Below, piece by piece: positions 43,111 through 55,042 of a stretch of 64,000 nt of DNA (the stretch's first letter is position 1; each line of letters begins with the position of its first letter). The notes under the pieces were generated by a model, which was not told the origin of the DNA, searched no databases, and worked only from the letters and a program-made list of their open reading frames with translations. Where the stretch lies: positions 1,054,001 through 1,118,000 of the forward strand of contig CP152408.1 of assembly GCA_038961845.1 (NCBI GenBank), written 5' to 3'. The stretch is from Xylophilus sp. GW821-FHT01B05 (lineage in GTDB: Bacteria > Pseudomonadota > Gammaproteobacteria > Burkholderiales > Burkholderiaceae_C). The translations under genes and the position numbers were made by a program.

Positions 43111-43593
43111 ATGCAGCGCATGGAAGCACTCGACAAGCTTGATATCCTGATCCTGCGCAAGCTGCAGGCAGATGGCCGCGCCACCTACGAGCAGATCGCC
43201 GAGGCCGTGGGCCTGTCGCCCAGCGCCGTGCTGCGCCGGGTGCGGCGGCTGGAAGAAACCCGCGTGATCGACCGCTACGTGGCCCTGGTGCGGCCCGAGG
43301 CGGTGGGCCTGGGGCTGACCGCCTACCTCAACGTGCGGCTGGAAAAGCACACCGAGACGCACAAGCGCAACCCCATGGACCTGTTCCGCGCCAGCGTGCA
43401 GACCTGGCCCGAGGTGGTCGAGTGCGCCGCCCTGACCGGCGAGATGGACTACCTGCTGCGCGTGGTGGTGGCCGACATGGCGCACTACAGCCGCTTCATC
43501 ATGGACACGCTGCTCAAGCACCCCAGCGTGGAAGACTGCAAGACCAGCTTCGTACTGGACCGAGTAAAAACAACCACCGCCGTGCCGGTGTAG
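43111..43593 (+). CDS. Lrp/AsnC family transcriptional regulator
   Basis: 160-residue regulator. The N-terminal helix-turn-helix (DKLDILILRKLQADGRATYEQIAEAVGLSPSAVLRRVRRLEE) occupies roughly residues 8-50. A RAM effector-binding domain follows (VECAALTGEMDYLLRVVVADMAHYSRF). It probably controls the two oxidation genes with which it appears to share a transcript. A second ATG at 43120 is equally possible as the start; neither has a clear Shine-Dalgarno. Confidence 0.92.
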   Translation: MQRMEALDKLDILILRKLQADGRATYEQIAEAVGLSPSAVLRRVRRLEETRVIDRYVALVRPEAVGLGLTAYLNVRLEKHTETHKRNPMDLFRASVQTWPEVVECAALTGEMDYLLRVVVADMAHYSRFIMDTLLKHPSVEDCKTSFVLDRVKTTTAVPV

Positions 43594-43639
43594 GCGCCCT
43601 GACTGGGCGCATCGCTTTACATCGCGTCGAGCACAAAGA

Positions 43640-43725
43640 AGCAGAAGGCTGCGGAGCAGGCCATGCTCAGCCTCCTGCAGGGAGTTGGCGGAGACGCAAA
43701 GCGCAAAGCCTGGGGGCGTTGCATG
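43640..43725 (-). repeat. decayed family B repeat
   Basis: Reverse-oriented, degenerate copy: CTGCGGAGCAGGCCATG, CTGCAGGGAGTTGGCGGAGA and CGCAAAGCCTGGGGGCGTT correspond to parts of the copies at 37056 and 39762. It sits between the convergent Lrp-type regulator and HD-domain genes. Confidence 0.6.
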
Positions 43726-45003
43726 TCAGGTCAATTGCTCCCACAACGGCTGCAAGGCCGCACGGTCGCGCTCGGTCAGGCCATGCGCGGGCCACAGGCA
43801 TTCGCGCTGGAGTGCGGTCAGCCGGTAGCGCAGTTCGCCCAGCGCCATGCGCCGCTCGAACTGCGGTTCGGCCGCATCGTCCTGGCCGGCCGTGGACCAC
43901 AGTCCCATGCCATTCCAGCCGGTGCGCAGGCGGCGCAGCAGGTGGCTGGCCTTGGCGGCCACGCTGCGCAGTCCGGCCGAGCTGCCGGCGCGCTCCACCA
44001 GCGCATCGGCCCGCTGCAGGGCCGCTGCAAGCCGCAGATCGATATCGGCCAAGCTGCCGGCGTCGGCCATCACTGCGGCGTGGACGTGCACCAGGTCTTC
44101 CGCCGCATCGTGCGCGGCAGAGGCAATAAAGCCCGCCCAACGACTGGCGTACTCGCCCGGGATCGCCCGCAAAGCAAAGCTGGCGCGGGCCAGCGGGCTG
44201 GGGGCGGACGCGGCAATGCCCTGCGTGGTTTCCACCACGGCCAGCAACTGACCGAGGGGCGATATGGCGTCGCCCGCCAACTGGCGCGGATAGCCGCTGC
44301 CGTCGAGCCGCTCATGGTGTTCGCCGATGGCCCGCGCCAGCTCCGGGGGATAGTCGGTCTGCGAGGCCAGCAGCGATTCGCCGATGCGCGGGTGGGCGAC
44401 GATGTGGCGGTAGTCCTCCGGGCCCAGCGCCTGGTCGGCCTGCAGGTACCAGGGGTGCACGTACATCTCGCCGATGTCGTGCAGCAGGCCGCCGAGCAAG
44501 GCCAGGCGCACGAAATGGTGGTCTTGCGCTTGCGCCGCGCCGGCCATGGCGCCGGCCAGCACCATGCCGCGCACCGCATGCTCGTAGGTCGCGGGCTGCG
44601 ACGTCCGGGCGGTGGTCAGCAGCAGCTGTGCCACTGGGTGCAGGCTCAACTGGCGTAGCTCGCGTGTGAGCACGGCGGCATGGGGCCGTGCGGCGCGGGC
44701 CAGCGCGTGCCCGCTGGCCAGGAAGGCCTCGGCATCGCCAAGCAGGTTCGCCAGGGTTACGCCGTCCTGGGCGCGCAGGCAGGATTCGAGCGGGCGCTTG
44801 AGCTTGCGCTCCAGCAGGCGCTGCTGCAGCGCGCGGGTGACGGGCTGGCCGCTGGACCAGAGCTTGACGTCGTGCTCGTCGTAGATGTCCTCGGCCGCGA
44901 CGATGTCGCGCTGCTCTGCGGTGTCCACGATCAGTTGCAGCGCATGCGGGTTGGCGTCCGGGGCGGCGCCGCTCGGAGCAGGGGGCATCAGGGTTCTTTC
45001 CAT
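43726..45003 (-). CDS. HD-domain (HD-GYP-like) phosphohydrolase
   Basis: 425-residue cytoplasmic protein from the ATG at 45003 (MERTLMPPAPSG); an ATG at 44988 is also possible. The central HD domain (about residues 140-280) carries H in YEHAVRG, HD in LLHDIGEMYVHPW, H in IVAHPRIGES and the GYP block EHHERLDGSGYPRQL. The last is characteristic of cyclic-di-GMP phosphodiesterases. HDIGK is replaced by HDIGE, but the metal-ligand residues are kept. The N-terminal 120 residues and C-terminal 140 residues are not recognised, and no receiver or sensor domain is seen. Cyclic-di-GMP hydrolysis is plausible, not proven. Confidence 0.78.
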   Translation of the reverse strand: MERTLMPPAPSGAAPDANPHALQLIVDTAEQRDIVAAEDIYDEHDVKLWSSGQPVTRALQQRLLERKLKRPLESCLRAQDGVTLANLLGDAEAFLASGHALARAARPHAAVLTRELRQLSLHPVAQLLLTTARTSQPATYEHAVRGMVLAGAMAGAAQAQDHHFVRLALLGGLLHDIGEMYVHPWYLQADQALGPEDYRHIVAHPRIGESLLASQTDYPPELARAIGEHHERLDGSGYPRQLAGDAISPLGQLLAVVETTQGIAASAPSPLARASFALRAIPGEYASRWAGFIASAAHDAAEDLVHVHAAVMADAGSLADIDLRLAAALQRADALVERAGSSAGLRSVAAKASHLLRRLRTGWNGMGLWSTAGQDDAAEPQFERRMALGELRYRLTALQRECLWPAHGLTERDRAALQPLWEQLT

Positions 45004-45125
45004 GGGGCCGACAGGAGAAATGCAGGAAGCGGGCCAGACCCCGACATGGGCCAGATGCTGCATGGCTTGTGTGGACTTTACATGGCAGTACATGGGGCCT
45101 AGGGAAAACCCTTAAAATCCAGGCC

Positions 45126-45851
45126 ATGATCGCTCCCGTGTCCCTGCTCCAAGCGTCCCTCAATGCCGGACGGCATTGGCTGCGCCCTTCGCGTACTGCG
45201 GATGACGGCGCACCGGCGCTGCCGCCTGCTTTGGTGCCGATCCGCTCGCTTGGGCCCGCCTACCGCGAGCGCATTGCCGCGCACCTGTTGGCGCTGGACC
45301 CGGAAGACCGCTACCTGCGTTTTGGCTACGCCGCCAGCGACGAGCAGATCCGGCGCTATGCCCAGGAACTGGACTTCGCGCGCGACGAGATCTTTGGCAT
45401 CTACAACCGCCGGCTGGAGTTGATCGCGGTCGCGCACCTGGCCTATGGGCGCGAGCCGGGGCAGGGCAGCCGCGCGGAATTCGGTGTCTCCGTGGTCAAG
45501 TCGGCACGTGGCCGTGGCTACGGCGCACGCCTGTTCCGGCGCGCCATGATGCATGCCCGCAACGCCGGCGTGGCCGAGATCTTCATCTACGCGCTGAGCC
45601 AGAACGGCGCCATGCTGAGCATCGCGCGCAAGGCCGGGGCCACGGTGCAGCGCGACGGCTCCGAGGCCGAGGCCTATCTGCGCCTACCGCCCGCGGACCT
45701 GGACAGCCGCCTGTCGCAACTGCTGGAGCAGCAGTTCGCCGAGGTGGACTACCGCCTCAAGGTGCAGGCCAAGCATTTCTGGGACGCGATCGGCGACGTC
45801 CAGGAAATCCGCCAGGGCGTGCGCGACGGCCGCCAGCGCTCAGGCCAATAG
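45126..45851 (+). CDS. GNAT family N-acetyltransferase
   Basis: 241-residue protein from the ATG at 45126. The GNAT acetyl-CoA fold is seen around residues 40-160 (VAHLAYG...EFGVSVVKSARGRGYGARLFRRAMMHAR), with the R/Q-x-x-G-x-G/A loop as RGRGYGA. The C-terminal 80 residues (LSQLLEQQFAEVDYRLKVQAKHFWDAIG) are an extra helical extension. The acetyl acceptor is unknown. It is transcribed divergently from the HD-domain gene and upstream of corC-lnt (87-bp gap). Confidence 0.88.
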   Translation: MIAPVSLLQASLNAGRHWLRPSRTADDGAPALPPALVPIRSLGPAYRERIAAHLLALDPEDRYLRFGYAASDEQIRRYAQELDFARDEIFGIYNRRLELIAVAHLAYGREPGQGSRAEFGVSVVKSARGRGYGARLFRRAMMHARNAGVAEIFIYALSQNGAMLSIARKAGATVQRDGSEAEAYLRLPPADLDSRLSQLLEQQFAEVDYRLKVQAKHFWDAIGDVQEIRQGVRDGRQRSGQ

Positions 45852-45938
45852 TCCGCCGGATGCCCGGTGCGGCCGCGACGGCCGATCCGCGCTATCCTTG
45901 ACGCCTGCCCACTACTGCACGTCCTGCACCTCCAGACT

Positions 45939-46808
45939 GTGTCTGAACCGCACCCCGCGCGCGTCGAACGCGAAGACAAGCGCACATTCCTGCAGAAGGT
46001 CGCCGAATTCATTCATCCGGCGCCCGAGTCCAAGGAAGAGCTGATCGAAGTCCTCTCCGCCGCCGAGAGCAACGACGTGATCGGCGCCGAATCCCGTGTG
46101 ATGCTCGAAGGCGTGCTGCGCCTGGCGGACAAGACCGCGGGCGACGTGATGGTGGCGGCGCCGCGCATGGACCTGGTGGACATCGACGCGCCCTATGAGG
46201 AGCTGCTGTACCTCGTGATCGACACCGCGCACTCGCGCTTCCCGGTCTATAGCGGCGAGCGCGAGAACATCATCGGCATCCTGCTTGCCAAGGATTTGCT
46301 CAAGCTCCAGCGCGCACCTGAACTCAATATTCGAGCGCTGCTGCGCCCAGCGGTGTTCGTGCCCGAGAGCAAGGGCCTGAACGACCTGCTGCGCGAGTTT
46401 CGAGGCAACCGCAACCACCTGGCCATCGTCATCGACGAGTTCGGCCGCGTGGCCGGCCTGATCACCATCGAGGACGTGCTGGAAGAAATCGTCGGCGAGA
46501 TCGAGGACGAATTCGACATCGCCGAGGACGAGGGCGACATCTTCGCCCTGGCCGACCGCACCTACCGCGTCAGCGGCGATACGCCGGTCGAGCGCGTCGC
46601 CGAGGCCTTTGAGGTGACGCTGCACGCCAGCGACGCCGATGAAGAGTTCGACACCATTGGTGGCCTGATCTCGCACGAGCTGGGCCATGTGCCGCGCCGC
46701 GGCGAGACCTGCGTGCTGAGCGGCCTTCAGTTCCAGGTGCTGCACGTCAAGGGCGGGGCGGTGCGCTGGTTCAAGGTGTCGCCCGCAGCGGCTGCCGACG
46801 CCGGCTGA
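45939..46808 (+). CDS. corC: CorC/HlyC family CBS-domain protein
   Basis: 289-residue protein. Two CBS domains (about residues 65-185; VMVAAPRMDLVDID, FRGNRNHLAIVIDEFGRVAGLITIEDVLEEIVGEIEDEFD) and a C-terminal CorC_HlyC transporter-associated domain (VSGDTPVERVAEAF...) are visible. Linked to magnesium/cobalt efflux. I choose the GTG at 45939 (MSEPHPARVEREDKRTF), because the conserved N-terminus FLQKVAEFIHPAPESKEELI begins shortly after; the frame open further upstream lacks conserved residues. It overlaps lnt by one base (the A of its TGA stop is also the A of the lnt ATG). Confidence 0.93.
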   Translation: MSEPHPARVEREDKRTFLQKVAEFIHPAPESKEELIEVLSAAESNDVIGAESRVMLEGVLRLADKTAGDVMVAAPRMDLVDIDAPYEELLYLVIDTAHSRFPVYSGERENIIGILLAKDLLKLQRAPELNIRALLRPAVFVPESKGLNDLLREFRGNRNHLAIVIDEFGRVAGLITIEDVLEEIVGEIEDEFDIAEDEGDIFALADRTYRVSGDTPVERVAEAFEVTLHASDADEEFDTIGGLISHELGHVPRRGETCVLSGLQFQVLHVKGGAVRWFKVSPAAAADAG

Positions 46809-48385
46809 TGGCGCGCTCCGCCACGGCCTGGTCGTTCTCGTCCGCGCCGGGGCCTGGCCTGCCAGCCGCGCTGGCTTTTGCCGTGGTGGCGGGATTGGCG
46901 CAGGCGATGTCCATCGCCGATCCTTGGCATGGGCAGCCGCTGTGGTGGCTGCAAATTCTGTCGCTCGCAGGCTTGTTCGTGTTGCTGGAGCGCAGCTCCT
47001 CAGTGCGCCAGGCGGCGTGGCTGGGTTGGGGGTTTGCCACCGCCTGGCTGGCTGGCACCTTCTGGTGGCTGTTCATCTCCATGTACACCTACGGCGGCCT
47101 GGCCGCGCCGCTGGCAGGGGCGGCTGTGTTGGGGCTGGCCGCTTTTCTTGCGCTGTACTACGGCCTGGCTGCTGCCTGCTGGCGCGCCTGGGCGCCGGCC
47201 TCGCCGGCGGCGCGTGCACTGCTGTTGGGCATGCTGTGGCTGCTGGCCGAGCTGCTGCGTGGCAGCCTGTTCACAGGCTTCCCGTGGGGGGCTGGCGGCT
47301 ATGCCCATGTCGACGGTGCAGCGCCCTGGCTGGCGCCCTGGATCGGGGTCTATGGCGTGGGCGGCCTGGCGGCAGTGGGGGCGGCATGGCTTGCGCTGTG
47401 CGTTTTGGCACGCCGCTGGCTGGGCTTGGGCCTGGGGCTGGTGGTGATCGCTGCGGCCTCGCTCTGGCCGTTGCCGGCCGACGATGCGCCGCCGGTGCCG
47501 GGCGCCACGCTGTCGGTGGCGCTGCTGCAGGGCAACATCCCGCAGGACGAGAAGTTCCAGCCCGGCAGCGGCGTGCCGCTGGCCCTGCAGTGGTATGCCG
47601 AGCAATTACGCGATGCGCGTGCCGCGCTGGTCGTGGCGCCAGAGACCGCCATTCCGCTGCTGCCGCAGGATCTGCCGGCGGGCTACCTGGATGCGCTGCA
47701 GCAGCGTTTCTCCAGCGGCACGCAGGCCGCGCTGGTGGGCATCCCGCTGGGCTCGCCGCGCGAAGGCTACAGCAACGCCGCCATCGGCCTGGCGCCAGGC
47801 TTGGCGCAGGCCTACCGCTACAACAAGCACCACCTCGTGCCTTTTGGCGAATTCATTCCGCCCATGTTCCGCTGGTTCACCGAGATGATGAACATCCCGC
47901 TGGGCGACTTCAACCGTGGCGGCCTGGGCCAGCCGGCCTTCGACTGGCAGGGCCAGCGATTGGCGCCCAACATCTGCTATGAGGATTTGTTCGGCGAGGA
48001 AATCGCACGCAACTTCAGCGATCCGGCGCGGGCGCCCACCATCCTCGTCAACCTGACCAATATCGGCTGGTTCGGCGACAGCGTGGCGATCGACCAGCAT
48101 CTGCAGATCTCGCGCATGCGCACGATGGAATTTGCGCGCCCGATGGTGCGCGCCACCAATACCGGCGCCACCGTTGTCATTGACCACCATGGCCGGGTCA
48201 CTGCCGCGCTGCCGCGCTATTCGCGGGGCGTGCTGGAGGCCTGGGTGGAGGGACGCGGGCTGAGCGATGCGCAGCTCACGCCCTATGCCCGCTGGGCGTC
48301 GCGCTGGGGTCTGCTGCCGCTGTGGGGTATGGCACTGGCTGTGCTGCTGGTCGCGGGCATTGCCGCGCAACGCAGAAAGCACTGA
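46808..48385 (+). CDS. lnt: apolipoprotein N-acyltransferase
   Basis: Inner-membrane enzyme that adds the third acyl chain to lipoproteins. 525 residues, with about six to seven membrane helices in the first 210 residues. A nitrilase-type periplasmic domain holds the catalytic triad Glu (VVAPETAIP), Lys (YRYNKHHLVPFGEFIPP) and Cys (ANICYEDLFGEEI). A final membrane helix (LLPLWGMALAVLLVAGIAA) closes the protein. The pairing with corC is conserved in proteobacteria. Lipoproteins here, such as the one at 28332, would be substrates. Confidence 0.96.
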   Translation: MARSATAWSFSSAPGPGLPAALAFAVVAGLAQAMSIADPWHGQPLWWLQILSLAGLFVLLERSSSVRQAAWLGWGFATAWLAGTFWWLFISMYTYGGLAAPLAGAAVLGLAAFLALYYGLAAACWRAWAPASPAARALLLGMLWLLAELLRGSLFTGFPWGAGGYAHVDGAAPWLAPWIGVYGVGGLAAVGAAWLALCVLARRWLGLGLGLVVIAAASLWPLPADDAPPVPGATLSVALLQGNIPQDEKFQPGSGVPLALQWYAEQLRDARAALVVAPETAIPLLPQDLPAGYLDALQQRFSSGTQAALVGIPLGSPREGYSNAAIGLAPGLAQAYRYNKHHLVPFGEFIPPMFRWFTEMMNIPLGDFNRGGLGQPAFDWQGQRLAPNICYEDLFGEEIARNFSDPARAPTILVNLTNIGWFGDSVAIDQHLQISRMRTMEFARPMVRATNTGATVVIDHHGRVTAALPRYSRGVLEAWVEGRGLSDAQLTPYARWASRWGLLPLWGMALAVLLVAGIAAQRRKH

Positions 48386-48609
48386 GCCGGGTCTTGTGGC
48401 GGGGCAGTTCACATGCCTTCATGCACAAAACGCATGACGTGAAATGCCCCTAAGCGGGCGCCGCAGGACTACCATCGCGCCGGGCCACGGTGCTGTTTGC
48501 GGTGCCGTACTGTGACGATGCCAAGCGGGGTCGTCGCAGCCGGATGCCGAGCGCTTCGGAGCCCCCCATTACCTGCGCAGTTTGTCCGCCAGCGGCGGGA
48601 AAGCAAGCC

Positions 48610-51106
<2,497 letters not shown>

Positions 51107-51148
51107 TCCGCCAGCCGAAAAAAGAAGAAACCGATAGCTGTCACACAC

Positions 51149-51182
51149 AGCCGCCGAGCCCTTTGGGCCGGCGGCTTTTTTC
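51149..51182 (+). terminator. rho-independent terminator after asparaginase gene
   Basis: AGCCGCCGAGCCC pairs with GGGCCGGCGGCT (one bulged base) around a TTT loop, and the stem is followed directly by six or more T residues. Canonical form and position, 43 bp after the asparaginase stop. Confidence 0.9.
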
Positions 51183-51308
51183 ATGGTGGTGTCGTGAAGA
51201 AGGGGGTTGGCGGCCAGCCCCGTAAAATCAAAGGTTTACCGGGCCGCACGGGATTCGTTGTGCGCGCCCTTTCCGCGCGGGCGTCGGCCCGCCGAAGCAC
51301 ATCACGCC

Positions 51309-52214
<906 letters not shown>

Positions 52215-52219
52215 GAGAA

Positions 52220-54355
52220 ATGACAACGATGACGACGAACAAGAATCTGCTGGTCGAGCTCTTTGTGGAAGAGCTGCCGCCCAAGGCCTTGAAGAAGCTG
52301 GGCGATGCGTTTGCCGCCGTGCTGGTCGAGCAGCTCAAGGCCCAAGGGCTTGCAGGCACCGCCTCTCGCATCACCGCCTTTGCCTCCCCGCGCCGGCTGG
52401 CCGTGCATGTCACCGAAGTGGCCGGGCGCGCCGCCGACCGCGCGCAGTCGCAAAAGCTCATGCCGGTGGCGGTGGGCTTGGACGCGGCCGGCAACGCCAC
52501 GCCCGCGCTGCTGAAGAAGCTGGCCGCGCTGGGCGCCGATGCGTCGGCCGTGGCCGGCCTGAAGCGCCAGCAGGACGGCAAGGCCGAAGCCCTGTTCTAC
52601 GACAGCACCGCGCCTGGCGCCACGCTGGCCGATGGCCTGCAGAAGGCGCTGGCCGAGGCGATTGCCAAGCTGCCCATCCCCAAGGTCATGGGCTACCAGC
52701 TCGAATCCGGTTGCGAGCTGCCCGGTTGGAGCACGGTCAGCTTCGTGCGCCCGGCGCACGGCCTGGTGGCGCTGCATGGCAGCGAAGTGCTGCTGTCGGT
52801 CACGGCGCTGGGCCTTACGGCCGGCAACGCCACGCACGGCCACCGCTTTGAGGCCAAGCTCGATCCGGTGGTGCTGCGCGATGCCGACAGCTATGCCGAG
52901 CAACTGCGCGAAGAAGGCGCAGTGATCGCCAGCTTTGCCGAGCGCAAGGCCGAGATCGCGCGCCAACTGCAAGCCGCAGCCGCGCGCATTGGCGGCGGCG
53001 TGCTGCCTATCGAGGACGACGCGCTGCTGGATGAGGTCACGGCCCTGGTCGAGCGCCCCAACGTGCTGGTCTGCCAGTTCGAAAAGGAATTCCTCGGCGT
53101 GCCGCAGGAATGCCTGATCCTCACGATGAAGGCCAACCAGAAGTACTTCCCGCTGCTGGACGCGGCGGGCAAGCTCACGCACCAGTTTTTGGTGGTGAGC
53201 AACATCACGCCGGACGATGCCAGCGCGGTGATCGGCGGCAACGAGCGCGTGGTGCGCCCGCGCCTGGCCGATGCCAAGTTCTTCTTCGACCAGGATCGCA
53301 AGAAGACGCTGGCCTCGCGCGTCGAGGGCCTGGGCAAGGTGGTCTATCACAACAAGCTGGGCACGCAGGGCGAGCGAGTGGAGCGTGTGCGCGCCATCGC
53401 CAAGGCCATTGCGCAGCAATTGGGCGGCGCCGATCTGGCGGCGCAGGCCGACCAGGCCGCGCAGTTGGCCAAGACCGATCTGGTGACCGACATGGTCGGC
53501 GAATTCCCCGAGCTGCAAGGCACCATGGGCCGTTACTACGCGCTCAATGACGGCTTGCCGCAGGCGGTGGCCGACGCCATCGAAGACCACTACAAGCCGC
53601 GCTTCGCCGGCGATGCACTGCCGCGCAATGATGTGGGCGTGGTGGTGGCCCTGGCCGACAAGCTGGAGACCCTGGTGGGCATGTTCGGCATCGGCAATCT
53701 GCCGACCGGCGACCGCGATCCATTTGCGCTGCGGCGTCATGCGCTGGGCGTGGTGCGCATGCTTTCCGAGAAGGGCCTGCCGCTGGACCTGGACGCTCTG
53801 GTCCGCGCGGCCGTGCCGGCCTTTGGCGACAAGGTGCAGGACCCGTCTGCGGCGCTGCTCGACTTCATCTACGACCGCCTCGCCGGCACCCTGCGCGAGC
53901 AAGGCTACAGCGCACAAGAGGTGGACGCCGTGCTGGCCCTGCGCCCGCAGCGCCTGGGCGATGTGCCCAAGCGCCTGGCGGCGGTCCGCGCCTTTGCCGC
54001 ACTGCCCGAAGCCGCAGCCCTGGCAGCGGCCAACAAGCGCGTCTCCAACATCCTGAAGAAGGCCGATGCAGTCGATGCCCATGTGAGCGAGCTGCTGCTG
54101 CAGGAGCCGGCTGAGAAAGACCTCTACGCCGCGCTGCAGCGCATCGCGCCGCAGGCCGACGCGCAGTTTGCCGCGGGTGACTACACCGCCTCGCTGCAGA
54201 CTTTGGCCGCGCTGCGTGCACCGGTCGATGCCTTCTTCGACGGCGTGATGGTCAATGCCGAGCAAGCCGACCTGCGCCTGAACCGTCAAGGCCTGCTGCA
54301 GGTGCTGCACAAGGCCATGAACCGCGTGGCCGACCTGTCGCGCCTGGTGGCCTGA
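52220..54355 (+). CDS. glyS: glycine-tRNA ligase beta subunit
   Basis: 711-residue tRNA-binding subunit of glycyl-tRNA synthetase. Conserved N-terminus LLVELFVEELPPKALKKLG, tetra-Gly-type region KVMGYQLESGCELPGWSTVSF, the ALTMKANQKYFPLLD-like block and a C-terminal anticodon-binding domain (FDGVMVNAEQADLRLNRQGLLQ). The ATG at 52220 lies 5 bases after the glyQ stop, and a second ATG lies three codons later. It forms an operon with glyQ, gmhB and plsC. Confidence 0.97.
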   Translation: MTTMTTNKNLLVELFVEELPPKALKKLGDAFAAVLVEQLKAQGLAGTASRITAFASPRRLAVHVTEVAGRAADRAQSQKLMPVAVGLDAAGNATPALLKKLAALGADASAVAGLKRQQDGKAEALFYDSTAPGATLADGLQKALAEAIAKLPIPKVMGYQLESGCELPGWSTVSFVRPAHGLVALHGSEVLLSVTALGLTAGNATHGHRFEAKLDPVVLRDADSYAEQLREEGAVIASFAERKAEIARQLQAAAARIGGGVLPIEDDALLDEVTALVERPNVLVCQFEKEFLGVPQECLILTMKANQKYFPLLDAAGKLTHQFLVVSNITPDDASAVIGGNERVVRPRLADAKFFFDQDRKKTLASRVEGLGKVVYHNKLGTQGERVERVRAIAKAIAQQLGGADLAAQADQAAQLAKTDLVTDMVGEFPELQGTMGRYYALNDGLPQAVADAIEDHYKPRFAGDALPRNDVGVVVALADKLETLVGMFGIGNLPTGDRDPFALRRHALGVVRMLSEKGLPLDLDALVRAAVPAFGDKVQDPSAALLDFIYDRLAGTLREQGYSAQEVDAVLALRPQRLGDVPKRLAAVRAFAALPEAAALAAANKRVSNILKKADAVDAHVSELLLQEPAEKDLYAALQRIAPQADAQFAAGDYTASLQTLAALRAPVDAFFDGVMVNAEQADLRLNRQGLLQVLHKAMNRVADLSRLVA

Positions 54356-54383
54356 CGCAGCCCATTGCCGCCCCGGAGGCCCC

Positions 54384-54968
54384 ATGAAACTCATCATCCT
54401 CGACCGCGACGGCACCATCAACCAGGGCCATGGCGACTACGTCACCAGCGCCGACGAATGGCAGCCGCTGCCGGGTGCGCTGGAGGCGATCGCCCAGCTC
54501 AACCATGCGGGCTTCCACGTGGTGGTGGTGTCGAACCAGTCGGGGTTGGGGCGCGGGCTGTTTGATGTGGATGCGCTCAATGCCATGCACACCAAGCTGC
54601 ACAAGCAATTGGCGGCGGCGGGCGGGCGGGTGGATGCGATCTTCTACTGCCCGCATGGGCCGGAAGAAATCTGCACCTGCCGCATGCCGCAGCCTGGCCT
54701 GCTGCTGCAGATTGCCGAGCGCTATGGCATAGAGCTGCAGGGCGTGCCCATGGCCGGCGACCGGGTGCGTGACCTGCAGGCCGCGGTGGCTGCGGGTTGC
54801 GAGCCGCACCTGGTGCTGTCCGGTGCGCACCAGAGCTCGCTCGGCAGCGGCGGCGAGCCGTTGCCGGCGGATCTGCCACCGGGCACGAAGGTGCACGCAG
54901 ACCTGGTCGCCTTCGCTGCCTTCGTGGTTGAGCGCGATGCGCTGGCACCGCTGCGCATGGCCGTTTGA
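54384..54968 (+). CDS. gmhB: D-glycero-beta-D-manno-heptose 1,7-bisphosphate 7-phosphatase
   Basis: HAD-superfamily phosphatase of the ADP-heptose pathway for lipopolysaccharide inner core. 194 residues. The nucleophile motif is LIILDRDGTINQG (D8, D10), motif II is VVVSNQSGLGRG, and the zinc-binding Cys/His set is CPHGPEEICTCRMPQPG. The late acidic motif is MAGDRVRDLQAAVAAG. It lies between glyS and plsC, 28 bp after glyS. A repeat-like AT-rich segment follows before plsC. Confidence 0.95.
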   Translation: MKLIILDRDGTINQGHGDYVTSADEWQPLPGALEAIAQLNHAGFHVVVVSNQSGLGRGLFDVDALNAMHTKLHKQLAAAGGRVDAIFYCPHGPEEICTCRMPQPGLLLQIAERYGIELQGVPMAGDRVRDLQAAVAAGCEPHLVLSGAHQSSLGSGGEPLPADLPPGTKVHADLVAFAAFVVERDALAPLRMAV

Positions 54969-54974
54969 CTGCTA

Positions 54975-55041
54975 CTAAAAATATAGCTATAAGTCGTTGA
55001 CTGATAACGGCTTAAGCCATAAATCACTAGAAAATATTTTC
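54975..55041. repeat. AT-rich TAGCTA-type repeat between gmhB and plsC
   Basis: AAAAATATAGCTATAAG at the left and GAAAATATTTT at the right, with GGCTTAAGCC as an internal palindrome. It resembles the TAGCTA flanks of family A but lacks the AGCCCAGG stem. Its right edge lies directly before the plsC ATG, so it replaces the usual ribosome-binding region. Confidence 0.5.
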
Positions 55042-55042
55042 C

